Below, piece after piece: positions 1-12,160 of a stretch of 64,000 nucleotides of DNA; within the stretch, counting starts at the first letter, position 1; the number at the start of each line of letters is the position of its first letter. Position numbers and translations under genes: made by a program. The notes beneath the pieces were generated by a model. It did no database searches. It had not been told where the DNA came from and saw only the letters and a list, made by a program, of their open reading frames with translations. Source of the DNA: Podaxis mareebaensis (taxonomy: Eukaryota; Basidiomycota; Agaricomycetes; Agaricales; Agaricaceae); contig JAEUWP010000402.1 in NCBI GenBank assembly GCA_018524725.1, positions 223,512-287,511 of the forward strand, in the 5' to 3' direction.

Positions 1-2159
1 TCTTCAACACCTGGGTGAGGTCTGCAATGCTCAACATCTGCGATGGAATCAGTAGGGTATTGGGTGTGCACCGAGATGATAGGGACAGATACCTCATCTC
101 GCCCAAGCAGGGTGACCTTACTACCATTTCCACGGATAATGTACATTTTTTTCGGGGCATTTGAAAATCGATCCTCTTGAGTTGTGGAGGCTGGTCCTGT
201 GGAGCTTGAGTGGATGAGTTTAGAGCGCCAGTTTTCGGGTATCTGTGACGTGTGGTAAAGATTGGACCATCGAAAGTGATAGGCCTGCGATGGGACGTAC
301 CTTCTCCACGAATGCCTCCAAGTCATAACGAAACTCATTACAGAATTGGACAACAAGGCTCCAATTGAGGCTTGAAAGCCATCGCAGTACATCAGCACCG
401 AAATCCGTGTTCCCGACCAACATATAACAATGCCATGCAGCTGTTGAATATACCTGATCCTGCAATTTTTGTTTGGAACTAGCCCATTGAGCCAAGACGT
501 CGATCCTGCACTCGCCTCAGATATATCTAAGTCAGTTATCCCTGGTGTCAATATCACACGCACTCACCAGGATCAGGGGTTGATGAATGACAGAGTGTAC
601 CAATACACGCAGAATACAATCGGTTATATGTATGTTGCGTCTCGACACAGAACTCCGGAGTCGATCTTGTAGCGTCACATAGGAAATCGCTAAATGACGC
701 ATGGTAGATCGACAGATGGCTAGGCACTCCACTATGGGTCTCCTTTATCTCGAGGACAGAATGAAGGTCGCTGAGGGCTGCATAGACGGTCATTGGCGAG
801 AAGTTAAGGATGGCGCAATATTTAGGGAGGTAGTCGTCATCCCCTACGTGGTGAAAATGGATGAGAAGTAACAATAATGTAGTGGGAAGGACCTCTTCCG
901 GGATTTGCTTCATCACGGGGATGTAGAATTGATCTAAGTTCGATAGAGGGTTAGCTGAACGGCCAGTGCTGCGAGTTCTCCCCGCTTCCAGTACTAAACG
1001 GAGCTGTAGCTCGGGCCCATATGGGCCAGGACTGTGGGCGATAAATCTGATAGCACTCGCTGGATAAATAAACAACCCGGCGGACTGGCGAACGAGTTGC
1101 TGAATGTCCTCCTCAGACGGCCAAGCGATTGTCGCAGGGATGTTGTATTTGGCCCGGGTCATCCTGAATCCGTCTCGAAGATACGCTTCAATGTCCTGGT
1201 CGGCATCACGGGACACGGGAAGCGTCAGTTTCCAGCAAACTGCACTGATCTGATCCTCAGTGAAGGCAGCGACAATGTGAGGCTCTGGGCGGCTAAAGAA
1301 CGCCCACAGGAAGGGAGCGCTCTTCTGAAGAACGGAAGTGATGATAGCCTCGATGATAACACGTTGGGCATCTCGACCGTCACACTCGTCAAGACCGTCG
1401 ATAATTATGACCTTGTCACTGAACCCATGGTCCCGACCGCCCAACCGTGCAAGTGGTTTTACGAGCAACTCTCGGAACTGAACGGCGATCGACTTTTCGA
1501 GGACAGAAGGATCATGCGCGATCTTGGCATCGATGAGGTCGCGGTATGCCTGGGATTTGGTGGAGAGCTGGTAGGCAATGGTTGATACAAATGTTGCTGA
1601 ATCGTTCCTTTTATTGGGTCGCTAGAAGAAGAATGATGCGCCGAGTCTATCCTTTATGTGCTCGGCACATGTCTGCGCGAGCGCGGACTTCCCAACCCCT
1701 GCTGGTCCTTGCAACCATAGCACGCGAGCCTTGTATGTCTGCCAGTTGCCTACGCCCCAGCTAGTGATATTGCGGATGTGCTCTTCGCGAGTACCGGCAA
1801 AACATCGTGGGGGATCGCGTGCGCCAGAATCATGGATAGCTTCTAGCATCGACGCTCCCCGTAGTGCATCGATGCCTTTGCCCTCTTATGCGGGTCGACG
1901 TTCAGTCAGTTTTCTGCACATCACCTGGTTGGTACTCACTGGGGAATGGTGCTTCACTGTGAACGATAACATTCACAGGTTTGGTAATATGAACAGAGTT
2001 GTCCTCGAATCGACCTCCTCGGACCACAAAGTTGCGGCTTTTTTGAAAAAAGCCTATTGAAGGCGGTGGCAGGTTGGAGTATGTGTCTGAGAACAGGCGG
2101 TGGATGACAGAGGGCAAGGAAGCACCACGGCGGCATGTTACTGGTCCACAACAACCCAT
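1..2159 (-). pseudogene. NACHT-type STAND NTPase, left-truncated by the window, with an in-frame stop
   Basis: Reading right to left, an N-terminal segment (about 2080-1905) has the Gly/Phe-rich pattern common before fungal NACHT domains (FFQKSRNFVVRGGRF). A likely intron (about 1898-1856) leads to KGIDALRG and then to the Walker A motif GPAGVGKSAL near 1690. The Walker B region (KVIIIDGLDECDG) lies near 1400 and a winged-helix-like tail follows to 554. An intron at about 553-498 leads to a further exon (495-220), and a frame open to the left edge (about 145-1) looks like the next exon, so the gene continues outside. Walker A and Walker B lie in one frame, broken only by a TAG at 1622-1624, where relatives usually have Ser in the FFFSR motif. 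Such proteins act as ATP-driven switches in fungal self/non-self recognition. No effector domain is visible. The upstream start is uncertain. Confidence 0.72.
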
Positions 2160-5100
2160 AACGCAGGCAAGTGCCGAGCTGCTGACGCTGCTGAATACTG
2201 AGCGCGACTATTTCAATAGCGATCGTCGGCACATCGATCATCGCTTCTTCGCCCACCACCTTCAAGTCACGAGATGGGATTGCGAATGACAGTCTCTCAA
2301 TACCCTTTCCGTGCTAAGATTTTTTGTCCATAAAGCCGCGAAACGCGTTATCCCTTTCCTCGAACAAAGTACAACCCTGGTTGACCCAACAACGCCTTCA
2401 GAAAATGCGGCGAACTCTATTCCAATTAGCCACGATGGTATTGCCAGCCTTTCCCTCGCTTCCTTAGGCGACAATCCTACCTCTCTTCCGTCAAGGCCTG
2501 TCAGCGAGAGGTCGTGAGGAAATCAAGGCTAGTGATGTATCCCTTGGTACTTGTCGCGGAACATGGCGGTGGCCTCAGACCCCGCACAAACCACATGTCT
2601 GCGGCGGGGGCGCAAGCACGTTGCGACGCCAACCTACGAAGTCATTGTACCACCAGACCAATGACGAATTCATACTGCGATATTTGCAACGTGGACGCTT
2701 GTCGGTACAGTCTCTCAACTGCACATCCGCCGTGTTGACGCCAACTTCCGTTGATTCTCTTCTAGGGCGGCTTCGTCAAGCCATGCGCAGCAACACCTGT
2801 ATCTCGGGGCGTCATTGGTCAACAATAATTGGTCGTACCAGGAAACCCTACTGTTTTCAAGGGTGTTCGGGAGATACAGGACGCCCGGTTGAAGGTTGAT
2901 GAACGAATTTGTATGTGTACTCGAACTGCCTGCCTACCAAGGACCGACATCCCCGGATAGAAGGTAGCGTGGACCCTTTGAAATTCTCTCTGGTTCCATT
3001 CGGCCTGACAGATAATCATATAGCGGGCGTCACTGCTGGAGTCGGCAAAAGAGCACCAAAAGGTTGGTGGGAAGAGAATGCAACAAGAAAGCCATGCGTG
3101 TGTCAAAAGGAGAGTGAAAGCGAGGATGCACCAGCACATAAAGATTCCAAAACAGACATCCCAACGTCCCACCCTCACACTCCCGAACCCGAAGACTCCT
3201 CCTAACTACCCGCATTCTCTTGCGCAACCGCCATTCGACACACCGCATATATTGCCCTCTCCGTCTCTGTGAAAGCTGCCTCTATGCACTCGGATCAGTC
3301 CTTACTAGCGATAATTTCTGCAGGGTTCCCACGGCTAGGTGACTCCTCGTCCGGAATAATTATAGCAATTGCTTAGACTAACTCCCAAGCGGACAGGTTT
3401 CTACTCAAAAACCCTTTCGCCCATTGGCGCCGACATAGCTCTACACAAAGGGACCCGGAATACATAACGCTCGTCGCAGCAACCTCCACTTGGACTTTAT
3501 TGCTCCTCAAATGACAATCTTAACCCGTCTGTCCAAATCCATCAGCTCAACGAAGTGGTTGAAGGTTGTGATATATAGTTGACCAGTGGCGCTGGCGACA
3601 ATTATGACTCAGGGGGCGACGACGAAGACTCTAAACGGCTCGAGACTATGCATCTGCAGTCAGAACAACGGGTGCACCTCGCAAGCCTACGGGGTCATTT
3701 TCTTCGAACGCTCTGGCTACTTCAACGCACCCCAAAACGAGTTTGACAGAGAGATAACTTCGTCAAGGGCCTCATCTTGTTTCACGCCGGACCCATTGGC
3801 CTGAGCGTCGCCGCTGGAGCCGCCGAGGCAGGGCTCGAGGATTGAAATATTGATGGACGGAGAAGGCACCAAGAAACTCAGTTGAGCGTCAAAAGAGGAC
3901 AGAGAAGGCAAGGCGAAGATGAGATGAAGACATACGGACGTCCAGTTCCCCCCTCCTCTCGTAGACACATTATATGTCCTATACATCTTTCAAATATGAT
4001 TTCTAAACTTTCTTTCCAGGCCCACACTTACATGAGAAGAGCGCTTATATCTGGTGTATACTCTCATGGTTTAAGTGTAAGGCAACTAGCGGATATCGAG
4101 CAGGCGTCCGAACAAACGAAAGTTAGGATAACATTTTCGAATAATGTAAAGAACATATGTGCCTACAAGAGCAGCAGCGGGTCATCCAACCCCGGCCATG
4201 TATAACGCGATGAAAAATATGACGCGCGGGATTTTTATGCAGAATATACACCATATCCTCTGGTTGCGTGATACTGGTGTTTACTGGTCCATGAGCGAAC
4301 GTAAGTGGCATAAGGTTATGGCTATTTGAAAAAAAAAGACGATGAGGGACATGAACGAGAACAACTTGTGGACGATAGAACATCCAGGAAGGTCGAGGTC
4401 CGACCATCCATTTGGTGCTAACTATGAGTAGCCGAAGCACGAGGGGCAAGGGCAATACGAACATGGCTCTACTTCTCGCGAATGCCGGGCCTCCCGAGCT
4501 CGAGCTCCTTTTCGACTATTTCTCTGTCGAGCTTGATGGCCATAGATACCCCCAACTTCAACTGTGAACCAGCGGAACTCAGTAGCGGTGATGCACCTGA
4601 CGACGAACGATACTGATTTCGCACTAGCCAGCTAGTTCCACATCAACACTGCATGACATGGAATAAGAACACACACCGTCCGTATGCAGCCAAGCTCTGA
4701 CCAGGATTGCGAACGCATCAAAGGTATACCTACCTCTCTTCCTATACCTTTGTCTATGTTACGACTCGGCCCCAGGCACGCAAGCTGAGCGAATGACGTG
4801 AACGACACAAAGGGCGCGAATAGCAGTAGAGTTTCATGGGTTGTAACACCGAGCGTAGAGTCCATGTCGTCTGTCTGGAGGGGCTTGTCATAGGGCGTGA
4901 AGGAGGTATCCAAGCGAGTGTGTTGGGTATCATATCACACGACCACTAGAAACGGAGGCAGGATGTGATGCAGAGGCGGAGGTGGTCCTGACAGAGGTGG
5001 AAACGAACATGTGTGCGTATGAAGTATTAGAGCCTCTAGAGCACTGTCGTTCAGAGCTATTCGGTCCTTACTGAGAACACACGACTTTGCGGACGTGGCC

Positions 5101-6040
5101 CGTGACTCTGGATGCACCCTTAGCAGCGAGGCGTAAGCCTGGTATGGCATTCGAAGGTGGATGCGGACGTGGAGACAATGGATACAAACGAAAAGGGCGT
5201 GGATACATATGCAGATTCGGTGGTTGGTGGGGCGGCCAGGGTATCTTTTTTGGATGTCCAAGTTAGCAAGCCAAAAGACGCTGCTAGGCCATTTCCATGC
5301 GGGCTCAAGCAGCCATGACGTACAGCAGTGGCGTGATCTAACCCTTGAGGCATAGGTAAAGGAGTGTTATCAGTTGGAAAGAAACCGTCGCCCATTCTCA
5401 CGCTCTTACCAAATCTGTTTCAACCCCCTCTAGCGTCTATCAGTGAAGTTAACTGACTGCATGCTGGTCAGGGATGGATTCCATGAACGCTGTCCACCAA
5501 ACTCAATATCTCCGTTTTGATACTACTGTTGCTAGGACGGCACTCTACAATCAGTTGCTCTTCAATCCAAGAGCAACACACATCGACCATTGCGGGACAA
5601 TTGCGTTAGACGTTTGTCCACGTTCAGGCTTGCGTTCCTCTACTCCGTTCTTTGTTGCATCCTCACCCACAAGGCGAAAGCGATGCATCCCCTCCCTGCG
5701 GCTGTGAAGTTTCATCAAGTTCACCACAGTCACTAGTCTTGATGAATGATTATCTGTCAGAAGAAATATCCAGCCTCAGTACAGCACTTCTTGGCCGGTA
5801 ACTCTAAACCACTGGTTGACCGATTGATCAGTCAAGTACTCATCATAGATCACAACACCACAATGCATCTTGCTGCAAGCTCCCTGTTTCGTTTCCGCCA
5901 AGTCGCATCCCAAGAGGGCCAAGTCCCGCCAAGCCAGGACCCGATAGGCCCTCCCTTTTAGCCTATTCAGTCTTGATTCCTCCCTTTGGCCCAACTCATG
6001 ATATGGCGACCGGGAAACAGCAACAGCAACGCTTGTCGCG
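2160..6040. other. No recognisable gene
   Basis: Only short open frames are present on both strands, often overlapping each other. A minus-strand stretch at 5401-4632 has several adjacent open frames rich in Ser, Thr and Pro that could be exons of an unknown gene, but I could not join them convincingly. Confidence 0.4.
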
Positions 6041-6041
6041 G

Positions 6042-6048
6042 TTATAAG
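6042..6048 (+). promoter_or_regulatory. Likely TATA box of the carbonic anhydrase gene
   Basis: The sequence TTATAAG sits about 270 nt before the start codon and about 20-30 nt before a pyrimidine-rich tract (6070-6115), a usual fungal core-promoter layout. Placement is by eye. Confidence 0.45.
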
Positions 6049-6314
6049 GGCGACAACTGGATCACGAACTCTCACTTCCTTTCTTTCTCTCATCTCTTTG
6101 TTCTTGCAACCTGCGAGCAGGTTTTTAGTCCTAAGACTTTTTTCCTGTTGGCGCTGGCATCGCACTAACCTTCATTCCATCACCTCTTCAAGCTATCGCC
6201 ATCCACCAGCAGGGCTGACCGCATTCGTTTTCCAGTTGATTGTTATCTCATTATTCCAAGTTCACCTCGTCTAAACCCACCGTTCCCCGCTTCTATTCTC
6301 TGGTAGTGTAGATC

Positions 6315-7730
6315 ATGAAGTTCGCATTCCAGCTGCTTACAACTCTTACGGCCTTTTCTTGCACCTTCGCTCACCCAGTACACACTGGCCTTAATGCCCC
6401 TCGGGAAGTGACCATCATCGGGCGTGATCAATCTGCCAAACGCGCCGTTAATGCTACTAGTGCTGGCACAGCACCCGAGCTCCAGCTGCTCGCTGACGGG
6501 AACAAGGTGTTCCGCGACCAACTGAACAAAGACACTCCGGCGCTTCTTAAAACCTTAACGGACGACGGTCAAGGTACGTCAGCCAAGCCGAAGCCCAATG
6601 AAGTGCTCGAGCGCACATACACTTCTTCTCTTGGCTAATAACCACGAATTAAATTGATTTTAACGCCGTCTTCTCCAGCGCCTCCGTTCATGTTTATTGG
6701 CTGCTCAGATAGTCGCGTCAGCGAGGGCACGATCTTCAACGCAAAGCCAGGCACACTCTTCACCGAGCGTAACATTGCCAACCAGTTCCTCACCACAGAT
6801 TCCAACACGTAAGGGTGTTTCAATCCCTCTCTGTTATTGGCTTTCGCACTAACGAGGTGCGATTTGTCTTTAATAGGCACGCGGTCCTCTCGTATGCCGT
6901 CTCAGTACTTGGCGTCAAACACGTCATCGTAATGGGGCATTATGGCTGTGGTGGTGTTGCAGCAGCCATCGCTTCCCCACCGGCATCCTCTGTAGATGCG
7001 GCGAGTGGTGTGGTCCAGTCGTGGATTGAGCCCATTCGGGAAATATTCCGCTCCTCTCCACGACCGGAGATCGTTGAGCTCAGAGAGAAGATTAAAGGCC
7101 AAGCCCTTGTTGAGGAGCCCGATATTAGTGAACGTGAGTTCCGTTGATTTGTGTGACTTGTGTTCGCGGGATTGACGATAACGATTCACTCGTGCAGCTG
7201 GATTCCGCGCCCTCGTCGAAGAAAATGTGAAAGCCGGTGTACGCCGTATTGCGACAGACAGTGTTATCGCCAATGTATGTCTGCATATTCTCTCATTTGT
7301 GCATGGGATAAAATCAGACCAATGCCTATTTCTCTTCTCGTAGCATTACGCCGCCCTCTCATCCTTATCTTCAGGAGGTAACAACACAAATACCACGGCC
7401 CCGGTGGAGAGGCGTTCCGGTGGCGAATCCTTAACCCCGACCGACGTCTTCATTCACGGATGGGTCTACGATATTGAGAACGGTGAAATTCGTGACTTGA
7501 ACGTCTCTGTCGGTCCTCCTGGCAAACCCATTCCCGCCGCCCCTTTTGAGGCTGTCGTTAATGCTGCTGCCGGTACCCCCAACACTTCGGGTTCTGGAGG
7601 AGAAACGACCGAGTCGCCTGTTGTCAACTCTTCCTCATCCACCGATACTAAATCTGGTGGTGAGGTGGAGGCGAGGTGTCAGCAGTTGTGTAAGGCCAAG
7701 AGGTTCTTCTTTGGTCGGAATGCTGTTTGA
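6315..7730 (+). CDS. Secreted beta-carbonic anhydrase, 5 exons, 369 aa
   Basis: Exons 6315-6573, 6679-6808, 6877-7133, 7198-7274 and 7344-7730 join in frame with GT..AG introns. The zinc-site motifs of beta-carbonic anhydrases are present: Cys95, Asp97 and Arg99 in GCSDSR, and His151 and Cys154 in GHYGCGG. These coordinate zinc and activate water for reversible hydration of CO2. Residues 1-19 form a hydrophobic signal peptide ending near TFAHP, so the enzyme probably enters the secretory pathway, unlike the cytosolic or mitochondrial fungal forms. After the catalytic core there is a Ser/Thr/Gly-rich stretch of about 60 residues with NNT-type sites, ending in a short Cys-containing basic tail. 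The gene stands alone. Family assignment is firm; secretion is inferred from the N-terminus. Confidence 0.93.
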
Positions 7731-10423
7731 TAGCAGTGTGTGATACGATCGGACTGTTACTTTTGGATAGTTGTAATGGCCTGCCTAGGTGAGCGGGAGG
7801 CTTTGCGGCAGGCCGTTCACCGACGGTGGAGGTCTAATAGTATCGAGGGCGCTGTACATATACCAGATGGATAAACAGAGAGGGTTGGATGGGATGGGTC
7901 TCCCGCCACCTTAGTAACTCGTTTTACAATCCTGGACACTTAATCGGAACAAACGAGCACCGTACAAAAGGTAATTTAACAAGCCAGACCTTTCACCAAC
8001 ATATTTAAAACTCTTCACAAACCAGCAATACGGAGCTAGGTCTGACAAATCCTTTGTTTTTTTTGACAGTGTGGTATTCTATGAGCACCTGGAGGTAAAG
8101 GATTCCATGTTTCGGAATGAAAATACAGGCTACCAATTGCCGAAAATGATCTTCCATGATACTATTGCTTTTAGCTAGCTATTCAAGCAAGTTCCCCTCT
8201 CCCCCGGTGCAGATCATACTAACACAATTAATGGCTGACGATCGGCCTGGATGGCTTCTTCCCCTCTCTGATTTACTAGAGGAGCCGCCCATTCAGCAGA
8301 TACGACTTCAGAATCATCCGTCCAGCGGATCCTCCCGTGGCAACCTAGCACACTATCAGCACACAACGGGCTATCCACCAATCGATAACATACTTCCCTA
8401 TAATTGATAAACTGGACTGCGTTACCTTGTAATGTTATGGTGCACTGTAGTGAGAGCTTCAAAATCTTGTGTGGATATTTGGTCAGGGTAAAGCGGAGCA
8501 ATTTGACGTCCTACCATGAGCTGTTAAACAGTACCTAGTCACCTTAGTTCCAGCAAGACACCGACCTGGATCTCGCTCATTTGACACTCGAAGTAAACAG
8601 GCTAAATCGAAGCACTCATCTTCGTAAAAACACCGTCCTAGTTTATGACTATTCTGATCTAAGGGCAGATGCCAACATATTCAAAACCTTATCCTTCGAA
8701 ACTTACCCCTACGGCACCGCAAATCCTAATAAGTACACACCGCTCCATCACACCGCGATCTAATAATAGACATTCCATCAGACTTCAACAAATCAAGGAC
8801 AAAGATATTATGTAAGGACCCAACAGCACACGACCAAACCCCTTACATCCGAGTCTCCTGGATCCACGCCCACCCTCCACAAGTTTTTGACATACCGTGG
8901 CAAGGATCACGCAAAATCACATCAAGAATCGACAACCACAGATCAAGGATCATTCCGTTCCCGCCTGTCTCTGCTCCCCTGCCCCCGTGCCCAGTCTTGC
9001 CCGCTCCACCGCCAACGTAAACAACCCATAAGGTTGAGAGCCCATCACGAAAGTCCAGAAGCCCACCCGCGTAAATCTTCAAGAACATTCGCAACCGACC
9101 ACTGGCAACGGTCGCCCGCAAGGATCAACACTCCGTGTCCGTCCACCCCGGATCCAAGGTCCCCTCCAAAAACCGTTTACTCATTCCCATCTGCCCTCGA
9201 GGGTTTGGAAGTGTCACCGACGATGTCGAATTTGACACTCAGTGTTTCCCAGCTTTGCCGCGACAACGCAGACTCTCCAACTTGAGGTTATAGTGTGCCC
9301 GACAACAAGGCACTGATACTTTGTTACAACCTGACAATGCTGGCATCCATACCGTTGGGTTCCTATTCAGTAGATAACAAACCCGGATCTAACGGACGTA
9401 ACGACGGCCCTACTACACACACACAACGCCCCACGCGCACGAATCCCTGCTCGACGGTTGTCTGGAGACGCCAGGACAAGGCCCATATGCGCGTCATCCA
9501 GATTTACCGCCTTACATACAATTCTCTTGTCTAATGCATAGAAGCATGGCGTTCCTTAGGCGCCGAGTCCAGAAAAGTTGTACATGATGTTCATCACGCC
9601 ACTTGAGATTTCTCATGGTTATCCGCAGTCAAACCTTCGAAGTCTTTCGTTCCGACGAGCGTGGATTCACCCACTGGCCGTCTAGTCGTGTAATTCCACA
9701 GCCACATCTGGCCTCGAACTCCATGCACCCTCCCACAGCTGCAGGTGTGTCAAGGGAAAATCAAATTCTTGGTGTACTACACGTTCAAAATACACTGAAA
9801 TATATTGACGCGCATCGGGGTGAGAACCCGAGAAGGCTTTAAACCGGCACTGGGTACCAAGTGTGGTGTGCGTTAATTGATGCCGTATTCAGAGGTTATT
9901 TTATTCCCGATATACAGCAAGGGATAAAAACAAAGAACAAACAAATCTATAACGCCTTTACCTTCTAGTACATTACAAGGGAGTTTTTGTTGTGTTGCCA
10001 ACGAACTATCTACGTCCTGCGGTGCATTATATTTCTTCCCAAATCTCGCGAATCCCCATTCCGAGAACACGACAGATAGCGTAAAAGAAAAAGTCGCACG
10101 AAGACGATCACAGAGAGATGGTTGTGCGTCACCGGAAATGCAAAGTAGTGTTGTTTTGATTTGGTTGTTTATTTGTTTTTTGGTATTGATGCCATTGAGT
10201 TGGAAAATGAACATAGCTGAAAGATGATGTCCCAATAAACATAGCCAGAGGATGCGACGGAGATGAAAGGGAAGGGTATCCGAGATCGTATATCCGATGA
10301 GTTGTATTTCACAACATTCAGGCAACCAGAATGAACGAGAATATCGAAGCGCGGCCAGAACAATGCGTACGATGGAAGGGCAAAAGAATGTAGTGTCAAT
10401 TTCCTTTCCCGCTGGAACGGGCT
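7731..10423. other. No recognisable gene
   Basis: Short open frames only. The interval includes the 3' flanks of the carbonic anhydrase and of the membrane-protein gene on the other strand. Overlapping frames at 8843-9285 on both strands look compositional. Confidence 0.4.
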
Positions 10424-12080
10424 CTAGTATGGCGGACGCTTGAACTCGTCGCTGATATTTTGGGCTTCGGGATCATAGTGATCGCCTTTGACACGCCCAG
10501 CCGCATCATAAGTCAGATACGGCCCCTTGTCTGTTGGGCTCTCGAACGTCTCCATCTATATGTCACATTAGCTAGCGTCCTAAGTGGCGACCGGGACGGA
10601 CTTACTTGGACATGGACACCTTCAGTCTTGGTAGAAACCTTGGGACGTAAGCTTGCCATTGCCGAGCGGAACGCTAATGTGGATCCTTGCGTTGATGTTC
10701 TGTAGAAGGTGTCAGTGGAATACAAACAGGATCAGAAACTTTGCGCACGGGAAGACTTCGGCGCCCTGTGAAGTGAATCGACTCAACCTCCGAACAACGC
10801 GGCATGCAACAATCTGTAGAGTCGTCAGCCATAAGCCAGAAAACCCTGGGTGTCTAGACTCACACTAGAAGCAATGGCAGCGGGAACATTTGCAATGATA
10901 GACATGACAGGATTCAAGTTCAGCAGCATGAAGATCTTTGGGAGAAGGTTTAGTCGAGGATCAAGAACCAGACCATTGATACAAACCGTTGCAATGAGAT
11001 TGGCCAGAAATCTATACAACCAACACATCAGTCTTCCAACAATTTTTTGGTGGCGATGGCACGCACGCGATGAGGAAATAAATTAGCCCGTCGTTGAAGA
11101 TGAGTTCTACCAGGCGGGAACGGCCAGTTTGAGGGTAAAGGAGCTTGTATGCGGTTAAGCAAAGGACCGTGAAGTCAAAGGCCATGGAGTAAATGAAGCT
11201 GACGGCCAGGATGCGGTTATTGGTGTTGGTAATTTGACATCCAAGTCCGTCAATCCACTCGGCAGTGAGCAGAATACCTGCTCAAATTAGCATCATGCGC
11301 AAAACATCAACTAAGTACATACCATGAAGAAGGAGCGACCAGTGACCGAGGATGACGAGGACGAGGAAGACGATAAGGTACTTGTTCTGGGACCAGACCG
11401 CTATTCTATGAGATGGTGAGCGGGTGACATGTCGATGAGACGCTCCACTTACGTTCGCAAAGAAAGGTTAATGCTAGCAAGACCAATTGCTGCATTTCCA
11501 AAGCACTGGGCGAGATGAGGCGTCAGGATGCGCTACGATCAATTCACACCATTTACGACATACCTGGTTAAAGGTGTAGAGGGCCTGGCAGTTAATTTCG
11601 CTGGGGCAGAGGTTCATATCATTTACATATGCACAGGGCGGGCCATATTTACCTCGTCACGTTGAGTGCGATGGCACTGCAGTATGATTAGCGTCAGATA
11701 TGCGATCAAGTGAGGCAAGGACTTACATGCCCACGAGGGCAAATAACAGACAGTAGCGATTCAGGAAATAGAAGATCTGATATGAAATTAATAAGTTAGG
11801 CGCGCGGGGCGGGGTATGCGCACTAACCATTGGCCAGCGGAACTTCTTCTTTCCCGAGATGTATTGCCAGTCGAAATCGAGAGAAGTGAACCATTCCCAT
11901 CTGTCGAGTCGTCAGAGACTTTACGGTGTATGTAGAGTGCGACACACATGTAGAGGCCAAGCAAAGCGTGCATGAACCGGCCAAAAGCGACTAGGGCGAG
12001 ATCAGGTCGTGACGGTGGTGAGGAAGAAAGCGCATACCGCCATCCTTTGCGATCTCCTCGGGAGAGTGCCAGTCGACCAT
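10424..12080 (-). CDS. Seven-transmembrane protein, copy A (tandem paralogue)
   Basis: The start ATG is at 12080, followed by 14 short exons joined by 13 GT..AG introns to a TAG at 10424. Seven hydrophobic segments can be read in order, including HALLGLYIWEW, FYFLNRYCLLFALVG, INCQALYTFNQ, FLVLVILGHWSLLLHG, FIYSMAFDFTVL, DGLIYFLIAFLANLIAT and SIIANVPAAI. The last segment is followed by VACRVVRRL and a polar C-terminal tail of about 90 residues. I recognise no named domain; the pattern resembles unnamed multi-membrane proteins found as families in Agaricomycetes. It is closely related along its whole length to the gene at 16941-18757 on the same strand but has three more introns. Function is unknown; a receptor-like role would be only a guess from topology. 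Confidence 0.8.
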
Positions 12081-12150
12081 CGTTACACGTGCGATGTGGG
12101 GGAAGTGGCTTTGGAAGAAGGAAGGGCGAGGAGATGGACGGAGGAAGGCG

Positions 12151-12160
12151 ATACTTATAG
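12151..12160 (-). promoter_or_regulatory. Likely TATA box of membrane protein copy A
   Basis: The minus strand reads CTATAAGTAT about 75 nt before the start codon, followed by a CT-rich leader. The paralogue has a similar box in a similar position. Confidence 0.5.
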
